Part shown: positions 52,893 through 62,759 of the stretch, piece after piece | How positions within the stretch are numbered: the first letter of the stretch is position 1 | Layout of the letters: the number at the start of each line of letters is the position of its first letter | Assembly: GCA_023228995.1 (NCBI GenBank) | Contig: JALOAD010000010.1 | Location: forward strand, 18,953 to 82,952 | Source of the DNA: JALOAD01 sp023228995 [NCBI: Candidatus Muiribacterium halophilum] | GTDB taxonomy: Bacteria > Muiribacteriota > Muiribacteriia > Muiribacteriales | Reading direction: 5' to 3' | Length of the DNA: 64,000 nucleotides | Program-made: the position numbers and the translations under genes | Notes under the pieces: model-generated | What the model saw: only the letters and a program-made list of their open reading frames with translations | Databases searched by the model: none | What the model was told of the DNA's origin: nothing

Positions 52893-53492
52893 ATGGCTAT
52901 ATCCGCAAGTATGGTAAAAGATTTAAGAGAATCAACTGGTGTTGGAATGATGGATTGTAAAAATGCTTTGAAAGAAACTAATGGTGATTTTGAAAAAGCT
53001 GTTGAATATCTTAGAAAAAAAGGTCTTTCAAAAGCTGCTAAAAAAGCTGATAGAGATGCTTCGGAAGGATTTATCGGTTCTTATGTTCATCATAATGGCA
53101 AACTTGCTGTTCTTGTTGAAGTAAATTGTGAAACTGACTTTGTTGCAAAAACTGATGATTTTCAGGATCTTGTTAAAAATCTTTCAATGCATATTGCTGC
53201 TTCAAATCCTTTATATGTTAAATCTGAGGAAGTTCCAGCTGAAGTTATAGAAAAAGAAAAAGAAATAATTAAAGCACAGCTTGCTAAAGAAAATAAACCT
53301 GAAAATATAATTGAAAAAATAGTAGAAGGAAGAGTTAATAAGTATTTTTCTGAAAACTGTCTTTTACATCAAGTTTATGTTAAGGATGATAAAAAATCTA
53401 TTCAGGATATTGTTAATGAAAATATTAGTAAACTTGGAGAAAATATAGTTGTAAGAAGATTTGTAAGATTTGTGATTGGTGAAAACAAATAA
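52893..53492 (+). CDS. tsf: Translation elongation factor Ts
   Basis: 199 residues, the short EF-Ts form. Begins AISASMVKDLRESTGVGMMDCKNALKE, then the core TDFVAKTDDFQDL. ATG 52893 has GGAGG upstream; a longer frame from TTG 52878 overlaps that SD. Confidence 0.96.
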   Translation: MAISASMVKDLRESTGVGMMDCKNALKETNGDFEKAVEYLRKKGLSKAAKKADRDASEGFIGSYVHHNGKLAVLVEVNCETDFVAKTDDFQDLVKNLSMHIAASNPLYVKSEEVPAEVIEKEKEIIKAQLAKENKPENIIEKIVEGRVNKYFSENCLLHQVYVKDDKKSIQDIVNENISKLGENIVVRRFVRFVIGENK

Positions 53493-54209
53493 ATGTTTAA
53501 AAGAATACTGCTTAAGTTAAGTGGTGAAGTTCTTGCGGGTTCTTCAAAACAAGGTATTGAAGAACCTGCTGTTATATTTGTAGCAAATCAGATTAAAAGT
53601 TTAAAAGATAAATTTCCTGAATTAGAGTTGGCAATTGTTATCGGTGGTGGTAATATTTTTAGAGGAAAGCAAAATCCTTATATTGAAAGGGTAAAAGCTG
53701 ATTATATAGGTTCTATGGGTACTGTTATAAATTCTATGGCTTTATCTTCTGCTCTTGAAAAAATTGAAATTGTAAATACAGTTATGACTCCTTTTAATCT
53801 TGATGTTTTTTCTTCAAAATATAATGCTTTTGAAGGTAGGAGAATTTTAGAAAGAGGAGAAATTGTAATTTTAGGAGGCGGAACAGGTCATCCTTTTTTT
53901 ACAACAGATACTAATGCTGCACTAAGAGCAAGTGAACTTCAATGTGATCTTATTATAAAAGCTACAAAAGTTGATGGCTTATATGATAAAGATCCAAATA
54001 AATACAGTGATGCAGTTTTTATTGAAGAAATAACTTTTGATGAAGTAATTAAAAAAGATCTTCAAGTAATGGATATAACAGCATTTACTCTTTGTCGTGA
54101 GAATAATATACCTATTTTTATATGTAATTTAACTAGAGAAGGACAAATGCTTGAATTTCTTGAAGGAAAAAAAACAGGAAGTATTGTAATTGGAGGAAAA
54201 AATGATTAA
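53493..54209 (+). CDS. pyrH: UMP kinase
   Basis: 238 residues. RILLKLSGEVLAG, VIGGGNIFRG and GGGTGHPFFTTDTNAALRA are amino-acid kinase motifs of bacterial PyrH. It starts directly after the tsf stop codon and overlaps frr by 8 bases. Confidence 0.96.
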   Translation: MFKRILLKLSGEVLAGSSKQGIEEPAVIFVANQIKSLKDKFPELELAIVIGGGNIFRGKQNPYIERVKADYIGSMGTVINSMALSSALEKIEIVNTVMTPFNLDVFSSKYNAFEGRRILERGEIVILGGGTGHPFFTTDTNAALRASELQCDLIIKATKVDGLYDKDPNKYSDAVFIEEITFDEVIKKDLQVMDITAFTLCRENNIPIFICNLTREGQMLEFLEGKKTGSIVIGGKND

Positions 54210-54759
54210 TGCTATATATAAAGATACAAAAGATAATATGCAAAAATCGATTGAAAATGTTCAAAAAGAATATTCTTTATTAAGGACAGGAAGAGCGAAT
54301 CCTCAACTTTTAGATAGAATAAGAGTTGATTATTATGGTGCGCCTACTCCTTTGAATCAGCTTGCAAGTATTGGTTCTCCTGAACCAAGAATGCTTATGA
54401 TAACTCCTTATGACAAGTCTGTTATTGCTGCTGTAGAAAAAGCAATTCTTGCATCAGAACTTGGAATTACTCCAAATAATGATGGTAATGTTATAAGACT
54501 TAGTTTTCCACAACTTACTGAAGAAAGAAGAAAAGATCTTGTTAAAATTGTAAAAAAGAGAGAAGAAGAAACTAAAGTTGCAATTAGAAATATTAGAAGA
54601 GATAAAATGGATGAGCTTAAAGAAATTCAAAAATCAGGAGATATTACTGAAGATGAATTAAAAAAAGCTCAAGTTGAAATTCAGAAAATTACTGATGAAT
54701 ATGTAGAAAAAGCTTCTAAAGCTGCAAAAGCTAAAGAAGAAGATATTATGAAAGTTTAA
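54202..54759 (+). CDS. frr: Ribosome recycling factor
   Basis: 185 residues from ATG 54202, with GGAGG just upstream inside pyrH. SLLRTGRANPQLLDRIRVDYYGAPTPLNQLASI is the family signature. Confidence 0.96.
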   Translation: MINAIYKDTKDNMQKSIENVQKEYSLLRTGRANPQLLDRIRVDYYGAPTPLNQLASIGSPEPRMLMITPYDKSVIAAVEKAILASELGITPNNDGNVIRLSFPQLTEERRKDLVKIVKKREEETKVAIRNIRRDKMDELKEIQKSGDITEDELKKAQVEIQKITDEYVEKASKAAKAKEEDIMKV

Positions 54760-54771
54760 GTAAATAAAAAA

Positions 54772-55470
54772 ATGACTGAAATTAAAATACCAACCCATAT
54801 AGCCGTTATCATGGATGGTAACGGCAGATGGGCTAAATCTCGAAAACTTCCAAGAATATTCGGACACAGACAAGGTGTAAAAAAAGTCAGGCAAGTTTGT
54901 GAATTTTGTTTAAAATATAATGTAAAGTATATTACACTTTATGCTTTTTCCACCGAAAATTGGAAAAGACCTTTAACCGAGATAAATGGCCTTATGAAAA
55001 TATTTAGAGAATTTCTTGGAAGAGAAGCAAGAAATCTTATTGAAAAAGGAATTAGACTTGTTGTTTCTGGTAGATATGAGAAATTTCCTGAAGATATTGT
55101 AAGTCAAATTGATGAATTGATGATTATGTCGTCTAAAAACACAGAATTAATACTTAATGTTGCTTTAAATTATGGTGGTAGAACTGAAATTCTTGATTCT
55201 ATAAATAAAATTCTTTTAGAATATTCTGATAAAGTTGAAATAACAGAAGAACTTATTTCAAAAAATTTATATAATTCTTTTATACCTGAGCCTGATCTTA
55301 TAATTCGTACGAGTGGAGAAAAAAGAATAAGTAATTTTTTAATATGGCAAGCAGCTTATTCTGAGTTTTATTTTACCGATGTATTATGGCCTGATTTTTC
55401 AGAAGAAGAATTCTTATATGCAATTAAAGAATTTAACAATCGAGATAGACGATATGGTGGTGTAAAGTGA
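54772..55470 (+). CDS. uppS: Undecaprenyl diphosphate synthase
   Basis: 232 residues. PTHIAVIMDGNGRWAKSR, GHRQGVKKVR and FSTENWKRP are cis-prenyltransferase motifs, and IIRTSGEKRISNFLIWQAAYSEFYF ends the core. It makes the C55 lipid carrier for peptidoglycan. Overlaps cdsA by 4 bases. Confidence 0.96.
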   Translation: MTEIKIPTHIAVIMDGNGRWAKSRKLPRIFGHRQGVKKVRQVCEFCLKYNVKYITLYAFSTENWKRPLTEINGLMKIFREFLGREARNLIEKGIRLVVSGRYEKFPEDIVSQIDELMIMSSKNTELILNVALNYGGRTEILDSINKILLEYSDKVEITEELISKNLYNSFIPEPDLIIRTSGEKRISNFLIWQAAYSEFYFTDVLWPDFSEEEFLYAIKEFNNRDRRYGGVK

Positions 55471-56228
55471 TTAAAAGGATTTTAAGTGGATTAGTTATGA
55501 TATGTTTGGCTATTTTGTTTTTTAATTATGCTGATAAAAATATTTCAAAAATTATATTTTTAATACTTTCAATTTTAAGTGTTATTGAATTTGGAAGAAT
55601 TCTAAAAATAGGTAAAGCTGAAAATATTGTTATGATTTTTTCAGCTTTATTTGTTTTTCTTTATGAAGATTTTTCTTTAGAAAAAAAAGTTCTTATTGTT
55701 ATATTGTTTGATCTAATTTTGTTTTTTTCGTGGAGAATATTTAAAGACAAAATAGATAGTAAATTCATTGAATATACTGCGATAACAATGTTTTTTGGAA
55801 TAATACCCTTTTATATAATGTATATTATATTTAATACTAATAAACTTAGTCTTTTATATGTTATGTTGCTTGTATGGATATATGATATGGCTGCATATTT
55901 TACAGGAATTACATTAGGCAAAAATAAACTTGTTCCTAATATAAGTCCTAAGAAAAGTTGGGAAGGACTTATTGGTGCTACAATCGCTGTATTTGCTTTT
56001 TCATTTATATATTACTATAATGATTTATTTATAGCGAGAGATATAATATTGCTGGCTTTTTTAGTGGTATTTCTTGCTCCAATAGGAGATTTAACTGTTT
56101 CGCTATTAAAAAGAAATAATTTAATTAAAGATAGTGGAAATATTATACCTGGTCATGGTGGTGTTTTAGATAGAATGGATAGTTTTATATTTCTTGTTCC
56201 AATAATATTTTATATAGGAGTTTTATAA
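55467..56228 (+). CDS. cdsA: Phosphatidate cytidylyltransferase
   Basis: 253 residues from GTG 55467, several transmembrane helices. The signature [14 protein letters not shown] followed by [35 protein letters not shown] is intact. It makes CDP-diacylglycerol. The stop shares a base with the rseP start. No dxr gene lies between, unlike the common order. Confidence 0.95.
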   Translation: [253 protein letters not shown]

Positions 56229-57562
56229 TGTTAATGACTTTAGTTTCTTTTTTATTTGTAATATTTGTCATTGTGCTTGTTCATGAGTTTGGTCACTTTA
56301 CTGTGGCTAAATTATCAGGAATTAAAGTTAATGAATTTTCAGTTGGATTTGGTCCAAAATTATTTTCCAAAAAAAAAGGTGAAACTCTTTATGTAATAAG
56401 AGGAATTCCACTTGGCGGATTTGTAGATCTTTATGGTATGGAAGAAGATAGTGTATCACTTGATTCTAAAGATTGGGATAAAAGTTTTGTATCTAAAAAA
56501 CCCTTACCTAGATTTTTAACTTTAATTGCTGGTTCATTTATGAATTTTGTACTTGCATTTTTTATTTTTTTTATAGTAGGAATGACAGCTGGTACAGTTG
56601 AACCTTTGTATATTGAAAAACCAGTAATATTTGTTGCAGAGCTGAATACTGATGTGCCAACAGCTTATTCAATTGGATTTAGAACTGGTGATATAATTAG
56701 TTTTGTTAATGGCGAGAAAATAGAAAAATTTAAACAACTTCCTTCTAAACTTGAAAATATTAAAGCTGAGATAAAAGTTAATTTAATAAGAAATGGTAAT
56801 AGTATAAATATTATTATTCCACAAAATAGTATAAAACATCTGAGTAAATTTGGAATATATCAGTCTACTGAACCTGTAATCGGTGAAATCGCAAATGGTC
56901 AGGAAGCAGACAATAAAGGTCTTCTTAAAGGTGATAGAATAGTCAAAATAGAAGATAAAGATATATATTCATGGGAACAAGCAGCGATTTTAATACATAA
57001 ATCGCTTGATACAGAGCTAGATATAAGTATTAAAAGAGGTGAAAAATTATTACAATTTGAAGTTACACCAAGAGATCTTTTAAATAATGGAAATGGACTT
57101 CTTGGTATAAGTGCTAGCATGAGATTTAGTGGTAAAATGGGTTTTATTAAAGCTTTAAAACATGCTGGGTTTTCTGTTGTTGCAATTACAAAAGTAATGT
57201 ATGAAATGATAGTAAAACTAGTAACTGGTTCTGTTTCGGTGAAAAATTTACAGGGTCCGGTTGGTATGGCTTCTATAATTGGTGATAGGGCAGAAGAAGG
57301 TTTAACATGGTTATTTTTTACAATGGCTTATATTAGTATAAACATTGGTTTTCTTAATCTTCTTCCTTATCCAGCTCTTGATGGTGGAAGACTTTTATTT
57401 ATTGTAATAGAATTTATAGGTTCAAGTTTTACAGGAAGAAAAGTGAAAATATCCTCTAAAGTTGAAGAAATAATACATTATGCTGGACTTGTATCGCTTA
57501 TTCTTCTTATACTAGTTGTTACATACAGAGATATACTAAGAATATTCAATATAGGTGGTTGA
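56228..57562 (+). CDS. rseP: Site-2 zinc metalloprotease RseP
   Basis: 444 residues. The zinc motif HEFGH at 19-23 in the first transmembrane helix, two PDZ domains (about 115-200 and 205-285), and NLLPYPALDGGRL near the end are the S2P/RseP layout. Inner-membrane intramembrane protease for envelope-stress signalling or signal-peptide clearance. Confidence 0.95.
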   Translation: MLMTLVSFLFVIFVIVLVHEFGHFTVAKLSGIKVNEFSVGFGPKLFSKKKGETLYVIRGIPLGGFVDLYGMEEDSVSLDSKDWDKSFVSKKPLPRFLTLIAGSFMNFVLAFFIFFIVGMTAGTVEPLYIEKPVIFVAELNTDVPTAYSIGFRTGDIISFVNGEKIEKFKQLPSKLENIKAEIKVNLIRNGNSINIIIPQNSIKHLSKFGIYQSTEPVIGEIANGQEADNKGLLKGDRIVKIEDKDIYSWEQAAILIHKSLDTELDISIKRGEKLLQFEVTPRDLLNNGNGLLGISASMRFSGKMGFIKALKHAGFSVVAITKVMYEMIVKLVTGSVSVKNLQGPVGMASIIGDRAEEGLTWLFFTMAYISINIGFLNLLPYPALDGGRLLFIVIEFIGSSFTGRKVKISSKVEEIIHYAGLVSLILLILVVTYRDILRIFNIGG

Positions 57563-57563
57563 T

Positions 57564-59267
57564 ATGAGATTATCAAATTATATAGTTAATACAAGTAAAG
57601 AAATTCCAAAAGAAGCAGAGATTGCAAGTCATCAACTCATGCTTAGAGCTGGTATGATAGATAAACTTACAGCAGGTGTATATACTTTTCTTCCACTTGG
57701 TCTTAAAGTTTTGAGAAAAATTGAAAAAATAATTCGTGAAGAACTTGATAGAATAGGTGCTTTAGAATGTCTTATGCCTGTCATCCAGCCAAAAGAACTA
57801 TGGGAACAGAGTGGTAGATGGGAAAAAATGAATGATTTAATGTTTAGGCTTAAAGATAAAAATGAAAGAGAATACTGTCTTGGACCAACTCATGAAGAAG
57901 TTATAACTGATCTTTTTACAAGAATTGTTAAATCTTATAAAGATTTACCAGTATCATTGTATCAGATTCAGCTTAAATACAGAGATGAGATAAGGCCTCG
58001 TTTTGGAGTTATGAGAGCTAGAGAATTTGTTATGAAAGATGCTTATTCATTCCATAAAGATAAAAAATGTCTTCAAAAAACTTATGATGATTTTTATAAA
58101 GCATATACAAGAATATTTGAAAGACTTGGTCTTAAATTCAGAGTTGTTGAAGCTGATAGTGGAAATATTGGCGGAGATTCATCTCATGAATTTATGGTTC
58201 TTGCTCAAACTGGTGAGGATGATATTATTTATTGTGAAAATTGTAATTATGCTTCAAATGTTGAAAAAGCTAAGGGAAGATTTGCTTTATATGATAATTC
58301 TGAATTTGATTTAGATGAAAAAAAAGAAATATTTACACCTAATGTAAAAACTATTGAAGATATGGAAGTTTTTTTTAAAAGATCAAATAAAAATTTTATA
58401 AAATGCGTTTTATATAAAAATGAAAAAAGTGAATTTTTCATTTGTCTTATAAGAGGTGATTTAGAAATAAATGAAGTGAAATTAGCTCATATTATATCTG
58501 GAGAGTTTGCTATAGCTTCAGAAGAAGATCTTATAAACCTTGCAGGTATAGGCAAAGGTTCTCTTGGACCTATTGGTATAGATTCAAAAGTAAATATAAT
58601 TGCCGATATTTCAATAAAAAATACAAAAAATATGATAACTGGTGCTAATAAAAAAGATACTCATATTCAAGGTATAAGTTCTGATGATATTAATATTAAA
58701 AAATATTATGATATACATAAGGTAGATTCTACTTTTAAATGTTCTAAATGTGGTGAAAATTTAAAAATAGAGCGTGGTATTGAGGTAGGGCATATTTTTC
58801 AGCTTGAAGATAAATATTCGAAAGCTTCAAAAGCATGTTTTACTGGAGAAAGTGGTAAAGAACTGTTTGTTATGATGGGTTGTTATGGAATTGGTGTTAC
58901 AAGAATAATCGGTGCTGCAATCGAGCAGAATTATGATGATAATGGTATAAAATGGTCTTTAGCACTTGCGCCTTTTTTGGTCAATATAATACCAGTAGAT
59001 ATAAAAAAAGATGAAATTGTTCTTTTTTGTGATAAAATTTATAATGAATTATTAAATGCAAATATTGAATGTTGTTATGATGATAGAAATTTTAGAGCAG
59101 GATTTAAGTTTAAGGATTCTGACCTTATTGGTATTCCTTATAAATTAATAGTTGGAAATAAATTTCTTGAAAAGGGGATTATTGAGATAGAGGAAAGAAG
59201 TTCCAATAAAAAGTATGATGTTGACGCTAAGGAGATATTACCTTTTCTTAATGAAAGACTTAAATGA
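57564..59267 (+). CDS. proS: Prolyl-tRNA synthetase, bacterial type
   Basis: 567 residues from ATG 57564. Class II motifs: LGPTHEEVITDLF, YQIQLKYRDEIRPRFGVMRAREFVMKDAYSFH, and the editing (INS) domain between about 225 and 395. The C-terminal anticodon domain ends VGNKFLEKGIIEIEERS. Overlaps the next secreted-protein gene by 4 bases. Confidence 0.96.
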   Translation: MRLSNYIVNTSKEIPKEAEIASHQLMLRAGMIDKLTAGVYTFLPLGLKVLRKIEKIIREELDRIGALECLMPVIQPKELWEQSGRWEKMNDLMFRLKDKNEREYCLGPTHEEVITDLFTRIVKSYKDLPVSLYQIQLKYRDEIRPRFGVMRAREFVMKDAYSFHKDKKCLQKTYDDFYKAYTRIFERLGLKFRVVEADSGNIGGDSSHEFMVLAQTGEDDIIYCENCNYASNVEKAKGRFALYDNSEFDLDEKKEIFTPNVKTIEDMEVFFKRSNKNFIKCVLYKNEKSEFFICLIRGDLEINEVKLAHIISGEFAIASEEDLINLAGIGKGSLGPIGIDSKVNIIADISIKNTKNMITGANKKDTHIQGISSDDINIKKYYDIHKVDSTFKCSKCGENLKIERGIEVGHIFQLEDKYSKASKACFTGESGKELFVMMGCYGIGVTRIIGAAIEQNYDDNGIKWSLALAPFLVNIIPVDIKKDEIVLFCDKIYNELLNANIECCYDDRNFRAGFKFKDSDLIGIPYKLIVGNKFLEKGIIEIEERSSNKKYDVDAKEILPFLNERLK

Positions 59268-59923
59268 AAAAAGTTATTTTAATTATAATTTTTATAATTT
59301 TCGTTATAAAGGATGGATTTTGTTTCCATCCTGTTTTTTTGCGTTATAATAATATTGAGAGTGTTATTACAAAGTATGGACTTGAAATATCTAATAATAT
59401 TAAAAAAGGTCAAAGTGCTAAAGCTTATCTTAAATATTCTACTACAAAAGACAAAGATGGAAATATAACAGCAAATATTTCTTTTGTACTTACTTCAGAT
59501 GGTAAAAAAATCGGTCCAATTAGTCAGGTTGTCAAGTATAATAAAGCTGGGAATTTTAAAATAGATGATGAGTTTAATGTTGAAGATAAAGGTATATATA
59601 TTGAAATACAGCATTTTTATATTCAATTTCCTGATTTTACACTTAAAAAGGATGATAAATGGGAAGAAGTTTCTTCAATATCTAATCTTGAAGGCGATAT
59701 AGTCAAATTAAATATTGTTAATATGTTAAAAAATATTGATTATAAAACAAAAATATGCGAAATAGTTAGTAAAGGAGAAGGTGAAGACAAGAAATATCAA
59801 TTTATTCGTAGAAATCAATTTGACTTTGATAAGGGAATTATAATAAAATCAGAAGTCAAAATTATGATAAAAAGTAAAGACGGTAACATTATATCCGATA
59901 TTAAATTAATAAATGTAAAATAA
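59264..59923 (+). CDS. Secreted protein of unknown function
   Basis: 219 residues. Signal peptide ILIIIFIIFVIKDGFC then FHPVFLRYNNIESVITKYG. The mature part is beta-rich (NITANISFVLTSDGKKIG, VEDKGIYIEIQHFYIQFPDF) and without cysteines of note. I do not recognise the family. A lipoprotein is not indicated. Confidence 0.6.
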   Translation: MKKVILIIIFIIFVIKDGFCFHPVFLRYNNIESVITKYGLEISNNIKKGQSAKAYLKYSTTKDKDGNITANISFVLTSDGKKIGPISQVVKYNKAGNFKIDDEFNVEDKGIYIEIQHFYIQFPDFTLKKDDKWEEVSSISNLEGDIVKLNIVNMLKNIDYKTKICEIVSKGEGEDKKYQFIRRNQFDFDKGIIIKSEVKIMIKSKDGNIISDIKLINVK

Positions 59924-59936
59924 AACGGAGGATTAT

Positions 59937-60722
59937 ATGAAAATAATTGTAACTGTAAAACAGGTACCTAATACCAATGAGGTAAAATGGGACAGATCAA
60001 GAGGAACACTAAAAAGAGAAGGAGTTGATAGTATTATTAACCCTGAAGACAAATATGCTCTTGAAACTGCTTTGCAACTTAAAGAAAAAAAAGGTGCTGA
60101 AGTTATTGTTATTACAATGGGACCTCCTCAGGCAGAAGAAGCTTTAAGAGAAGTTTTTGCTATGGGTGCTGATAGAGCTATTCTTTTAAGCGATAGAGCT
60201 TTTGCAGGAGCTGATACTCTTGCTACATCCTATGCACTTGCGGCTGCAATTAAAAAAATTGGTGATTATGATTATATATTTGCAGGAAGACAGGCTATAG
60301 ATGGAGATACAGCTCAGGTTGGACCACAAATAGCTGGTTTTCTTGATATTCCTCAAATTACTTATGTAAAACATATTGAAGTTACAAAAGATGGATTGAA
60401 AATAAAAAAAGAAACAGATTTTGGTTATCAGATTATTGAAGCTAAAAAACCTGTTCTATTAACTTTTATTGATTCAAATGAACCAAGATACCCTTCAGTA
60501 AAAGGTATTTACGAAGCTTTTGAAAAAAACATAGAAATTATGACTAATGCAGAGCTTGAACTTAAACCATCAAGATTAGGTCTTGAAGGTTCTCCAACTA
60601 AAGTTAAAAAAGTTTTTAAACCTTCTCCAAAAGGAAAAGGTGAAATTGTTGATTGTGGTACTCCTAGAGAATTAGCAGCAACGATTGTTGATTTTATAAA
60701 AGATAAAAATGTTATCAGGTAG
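59937..60722 (+). CDS. etfB: Electron transfer flavoprotein beta subunit
   Basis: 261 residues. KIIVTVKQVPNTNEVKWD, INPEDKYALETALQLKE, ITMGPPQAEEALREVFAMGADRAILLSD and GRQAIDGDTAQVGPQIA are EtfB motifs. AMP/FAD-binding partner of EtfA. No etfA follows; the next gene is a transcription activator. GGAGG precedes the ATG. Confidence 0.93.
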   Translation: MKIIVTVKQVPNTNEVKWDRSRGTLKREGVDSIINPEDKYALETALQLKEKKGAEVIVITMGPPQAEEALREVFAMGADRAILLSDRAFAGADTLATSYALAAAIKKIGDYDYIFAGRQAIDGDTAQVGPQIAGFLDIPQITYVKHIEVTKDGLKIKKETDFGYQIIEAKKPVLLTFIDSNEPRYPSVKGIYEAFEKNIEIMTNAELELKPSRLGLEGSPTKVKKVFKPSPKGKGEIVDCGTPRELAATIVDFIKDKNVIR

Positions 60723-60725
60723 GTA

Positions 60726-61643
60726 ATGTCTCTATTAATTGGAAAAAGTGAAAATATTAATAATATAAGACGACTAATAAAAAGGGCAGCTTTGTCAAAT
60801 GGGTTGCCTATTTTTATTTTTGGAGAATCAGGTACAGGCAAGGAATTAATTGCTCGTGAAATATGTAAAGAAGCTAATAAAAATATTTTTGTACCTGTAA
60901 ATTGCGGAGCAATACCTAGAGAACTTCTTGAATCAGAGCTTTTTGGATATGAAAAAGGTTCTTTTACAGGAGCTTCAAATAGTTATAAAGGTAAGATAAG
61001 AGAATCTCATAATGGAGTTTTATTTCTTGACGAAATTGGCGAGATGGAATGTTATCTTCAACCTAAATTATTAAGAGTATTGCAAGAAAGAGAAGTTATT
61101 CCAGTAGGTTCTTCAAAAAGTATAAAAGTAGATTTTTTACTTATATCTGCAACAAATCGTAATATTACAAAAATGGTAGAAAATGGAGATTTTCGAGAAG
61201 ATCTTTTTTATAGATTATATGGTATTAATATAAATATTTTACCTTTAAGAGATAGAAAAGAAGATATTTTGCCTTTATGTGAGTTTTTTCTTAAAAATTA
61301 TTCAAAAAAAAACAATAAACAAACTCTAAAATTAGGAAATAAATTAAAAGAATTAATAGTTAAATACAATTGGCCTGGTAATGTAAGACAATTACAGTCT
61401 TTTATTGAAAGAGAAGTTTTTTTTTCTGAACCTAATAATATTATTCTTGACCACATACCTGATTTTCTTGTTTTAAATAAAGCTGAAGAAAATACAGATT
61501 GGAATGTTTTTATTAATGAAAAAATACATATTAAAAAATGTCTTGAATTTGCTAATTGGAATATTCAAAAAAGTTCAAGATTACTTGGTTTATCAAGAGC
61601 AACTTTATATAGGAAAATAAAAGAGTATGAAATTAAAAAATAA
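60726..61643 (+). CDS. Sigma-54-dependent AAA+ activator without a sensor domain
   Basis: 305 residues. AAA+ domain from the first residues: Walker A GESGTGKE, sigma-54 contact loop GSFTGA (canonical GAFTGA), Walker B LFLDEIGEM, then WPGNVRQLQSF and a C-terminal Fis-type helix-turn-helix (WNIQKSSRLLGLSRATLYRKIKEY). No N-terminal receiver, GAF or PAS domain, so control must come by another protein or by expression. It is 3 bases after etfB. Confidence 0.92.
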   Translation: MSLLIGKSENINNIRRLIKRAALSNGLPIFIFGESGTGKELIAREICKEANKNIFVPVNCGAIPRELLESELFGYEKGSFTGASNSYKGKIRESHNGVLFLDEIGEMECYLQPKLLRVLQEREVIPVGSSKSIKVDFLLISATNRNITKMVENGDFREDLFYRLYGININILPLRDRKEDILPLCEFFLKNYSKKNNKQTLKLGNKLKELIVKYNWPGNVRQLQSFIEREVFFSEPNNIILDHIPDFLVLNKAEENTDWNVFINEKIHIKKCLEFANWNIQKSSRLLGLSRATLYRKIKEYEIKK

Positions 61644-62583
61644 ATTATTTTTATTGTTATTAGTTTTAATTTTAATTCCAATAATATTTTTTTATACAAT
61701 TTTTTTTGTTGAAAGAGAATATAATATATCGTCTGAAATAATAAAAGGCGATTCTGTAATAAAAGTAATAAAAAAAACCAAAATTGGTAATTTCGAAGAA
61801 TTGGGACTTAAATTATTGTTTAGATTTAATAACACTTCAGGCAAAATTTTACCTAAAAAATTTGAAATAAAAGGTAAATTTGATCTTTTTGAAATACATG
61901 ATATTTTAATATCACCTGGAAAACAAAGTTATATTTCATTTACAATATTACCTGGCGAAAGATGGAAAGAAGTTAGAGAAAATATAATTAATTTTTCAGG
62001 AGGACAAGATCCAGATGATTATTATTATATTTATTCAAGAAAATACAAGTTTTTAAATGAAATTGGAAGTTTTGAAGGATTTATAGCACCAGATACTTAT
62101 TATATAAATAAAGATTCACAAAATATTGTAATGGAACTTCTTGAGCTTGGACTTAATAAATTCAATAATGATTATTACGATAAATATAAAGATGAAAGTA
62201 TTCAAGGACTTGATTTTTATAATTTATGTATCCTTAGTTCAATTGTTGAAAAAGAAGGCAGATTTGAAGAAGAAAACAAAATAATTGCTGGAGTTTTTCT
62301 AAATAGATTAAAAAAAAATCAAGCTCTGGAGTCTTGTGCTACAATACAGTATATACTTGAAAAACCTAAAAAAAGACTTTATTATAAAGATACAGCAATA
62401 AGCTCGCTTTATAATACTTATTTAAATAAAGGACTTCCACCTGGACCAATATGTTTTTTTACAAATAAAACTTTTAAATCTGTGTTAAATTATAAAAAGC
62501 ATGATTATTATTATTTTGTTTTGAAAGATAATGGAAAACATCATTTTTCAAAAACACTAGAAGAACATAATAGGAATAAATGA
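61627..62583 (+). CDS. mltG: Endolytic murein transglycosylase MltG
   Basis: 318 residues. N-terminal transmembrane helix (LFLLLLVLILIPIIFFYTIFF), YceG-type domain with GSFEGFIAPDTYYI and catalytic glutamate in ILSSIVEKEGRFEEE, then CATIQYIL. It cuts nascent peptidoglycan strands. It overlaps the activator gene by 17 bases. Confidence 0.93.
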   Translation: MKLKNKLFLLLLVLILIPIIFFYTIFFVEREYNISSEIIKGDSVIKVIKKTKIGNFEELGLKLLFRFNNTSGKILPKKFEIKGKFDLFEIHDILISPGKQSYISFTILPGERWKEVRENIINFSGGQDPDDYYYIYSRKYKFLNEIGSFEGFIAPDTYYINKDSQNIVMELLELGLNKFNNDYYDKYKDESIQGLDFYNLCILSSIVEKEGRFEEENKIIAGVFLNRLKKNQALESCATIQYILEKPKKRLYYKDTAISSLYNTYLNKGLPPGPICFFTNKTFKSVLNYKKHDYYYFVLKDNGKHHFSKTLEEHNRNK

Positions 62584-62596
62584 GTTAGTAGCGGTT

Positions 62597-62676
62597 GTGC
62601 ATGAATGCACGATGTTGTCAGATTAGGACAACATTGTTCGCTATGCTCACGATATATTTTTACGAGTAAAAATAGG
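62597..62676 (-). repeat. Dispersed hairpin repeat, copy B (uninterrupted)
   Basis: In the 176-base gap between mltG and hydE (no gene). Contains GTGCAT-GA-ATGCAC, the stem ATGTTGTC/GACAACAT with a 7-base loop, GTTCGCTATGCTCAC and TTTTTACGAGTAAAAATA. Read on the minus strand, the elements follow the same order as copy A at 23907-24155, without the MITE. It may also end transcription of mltG. Confidence 0.6.
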
Positions 62677-62759
62677 TTATATTGTTAAAGGGTTGTGGGT
62701 TTATGGGGTTAAAACACTATAAACACTATTAACATTAAAAACAAACTTATGGAGTTTAT

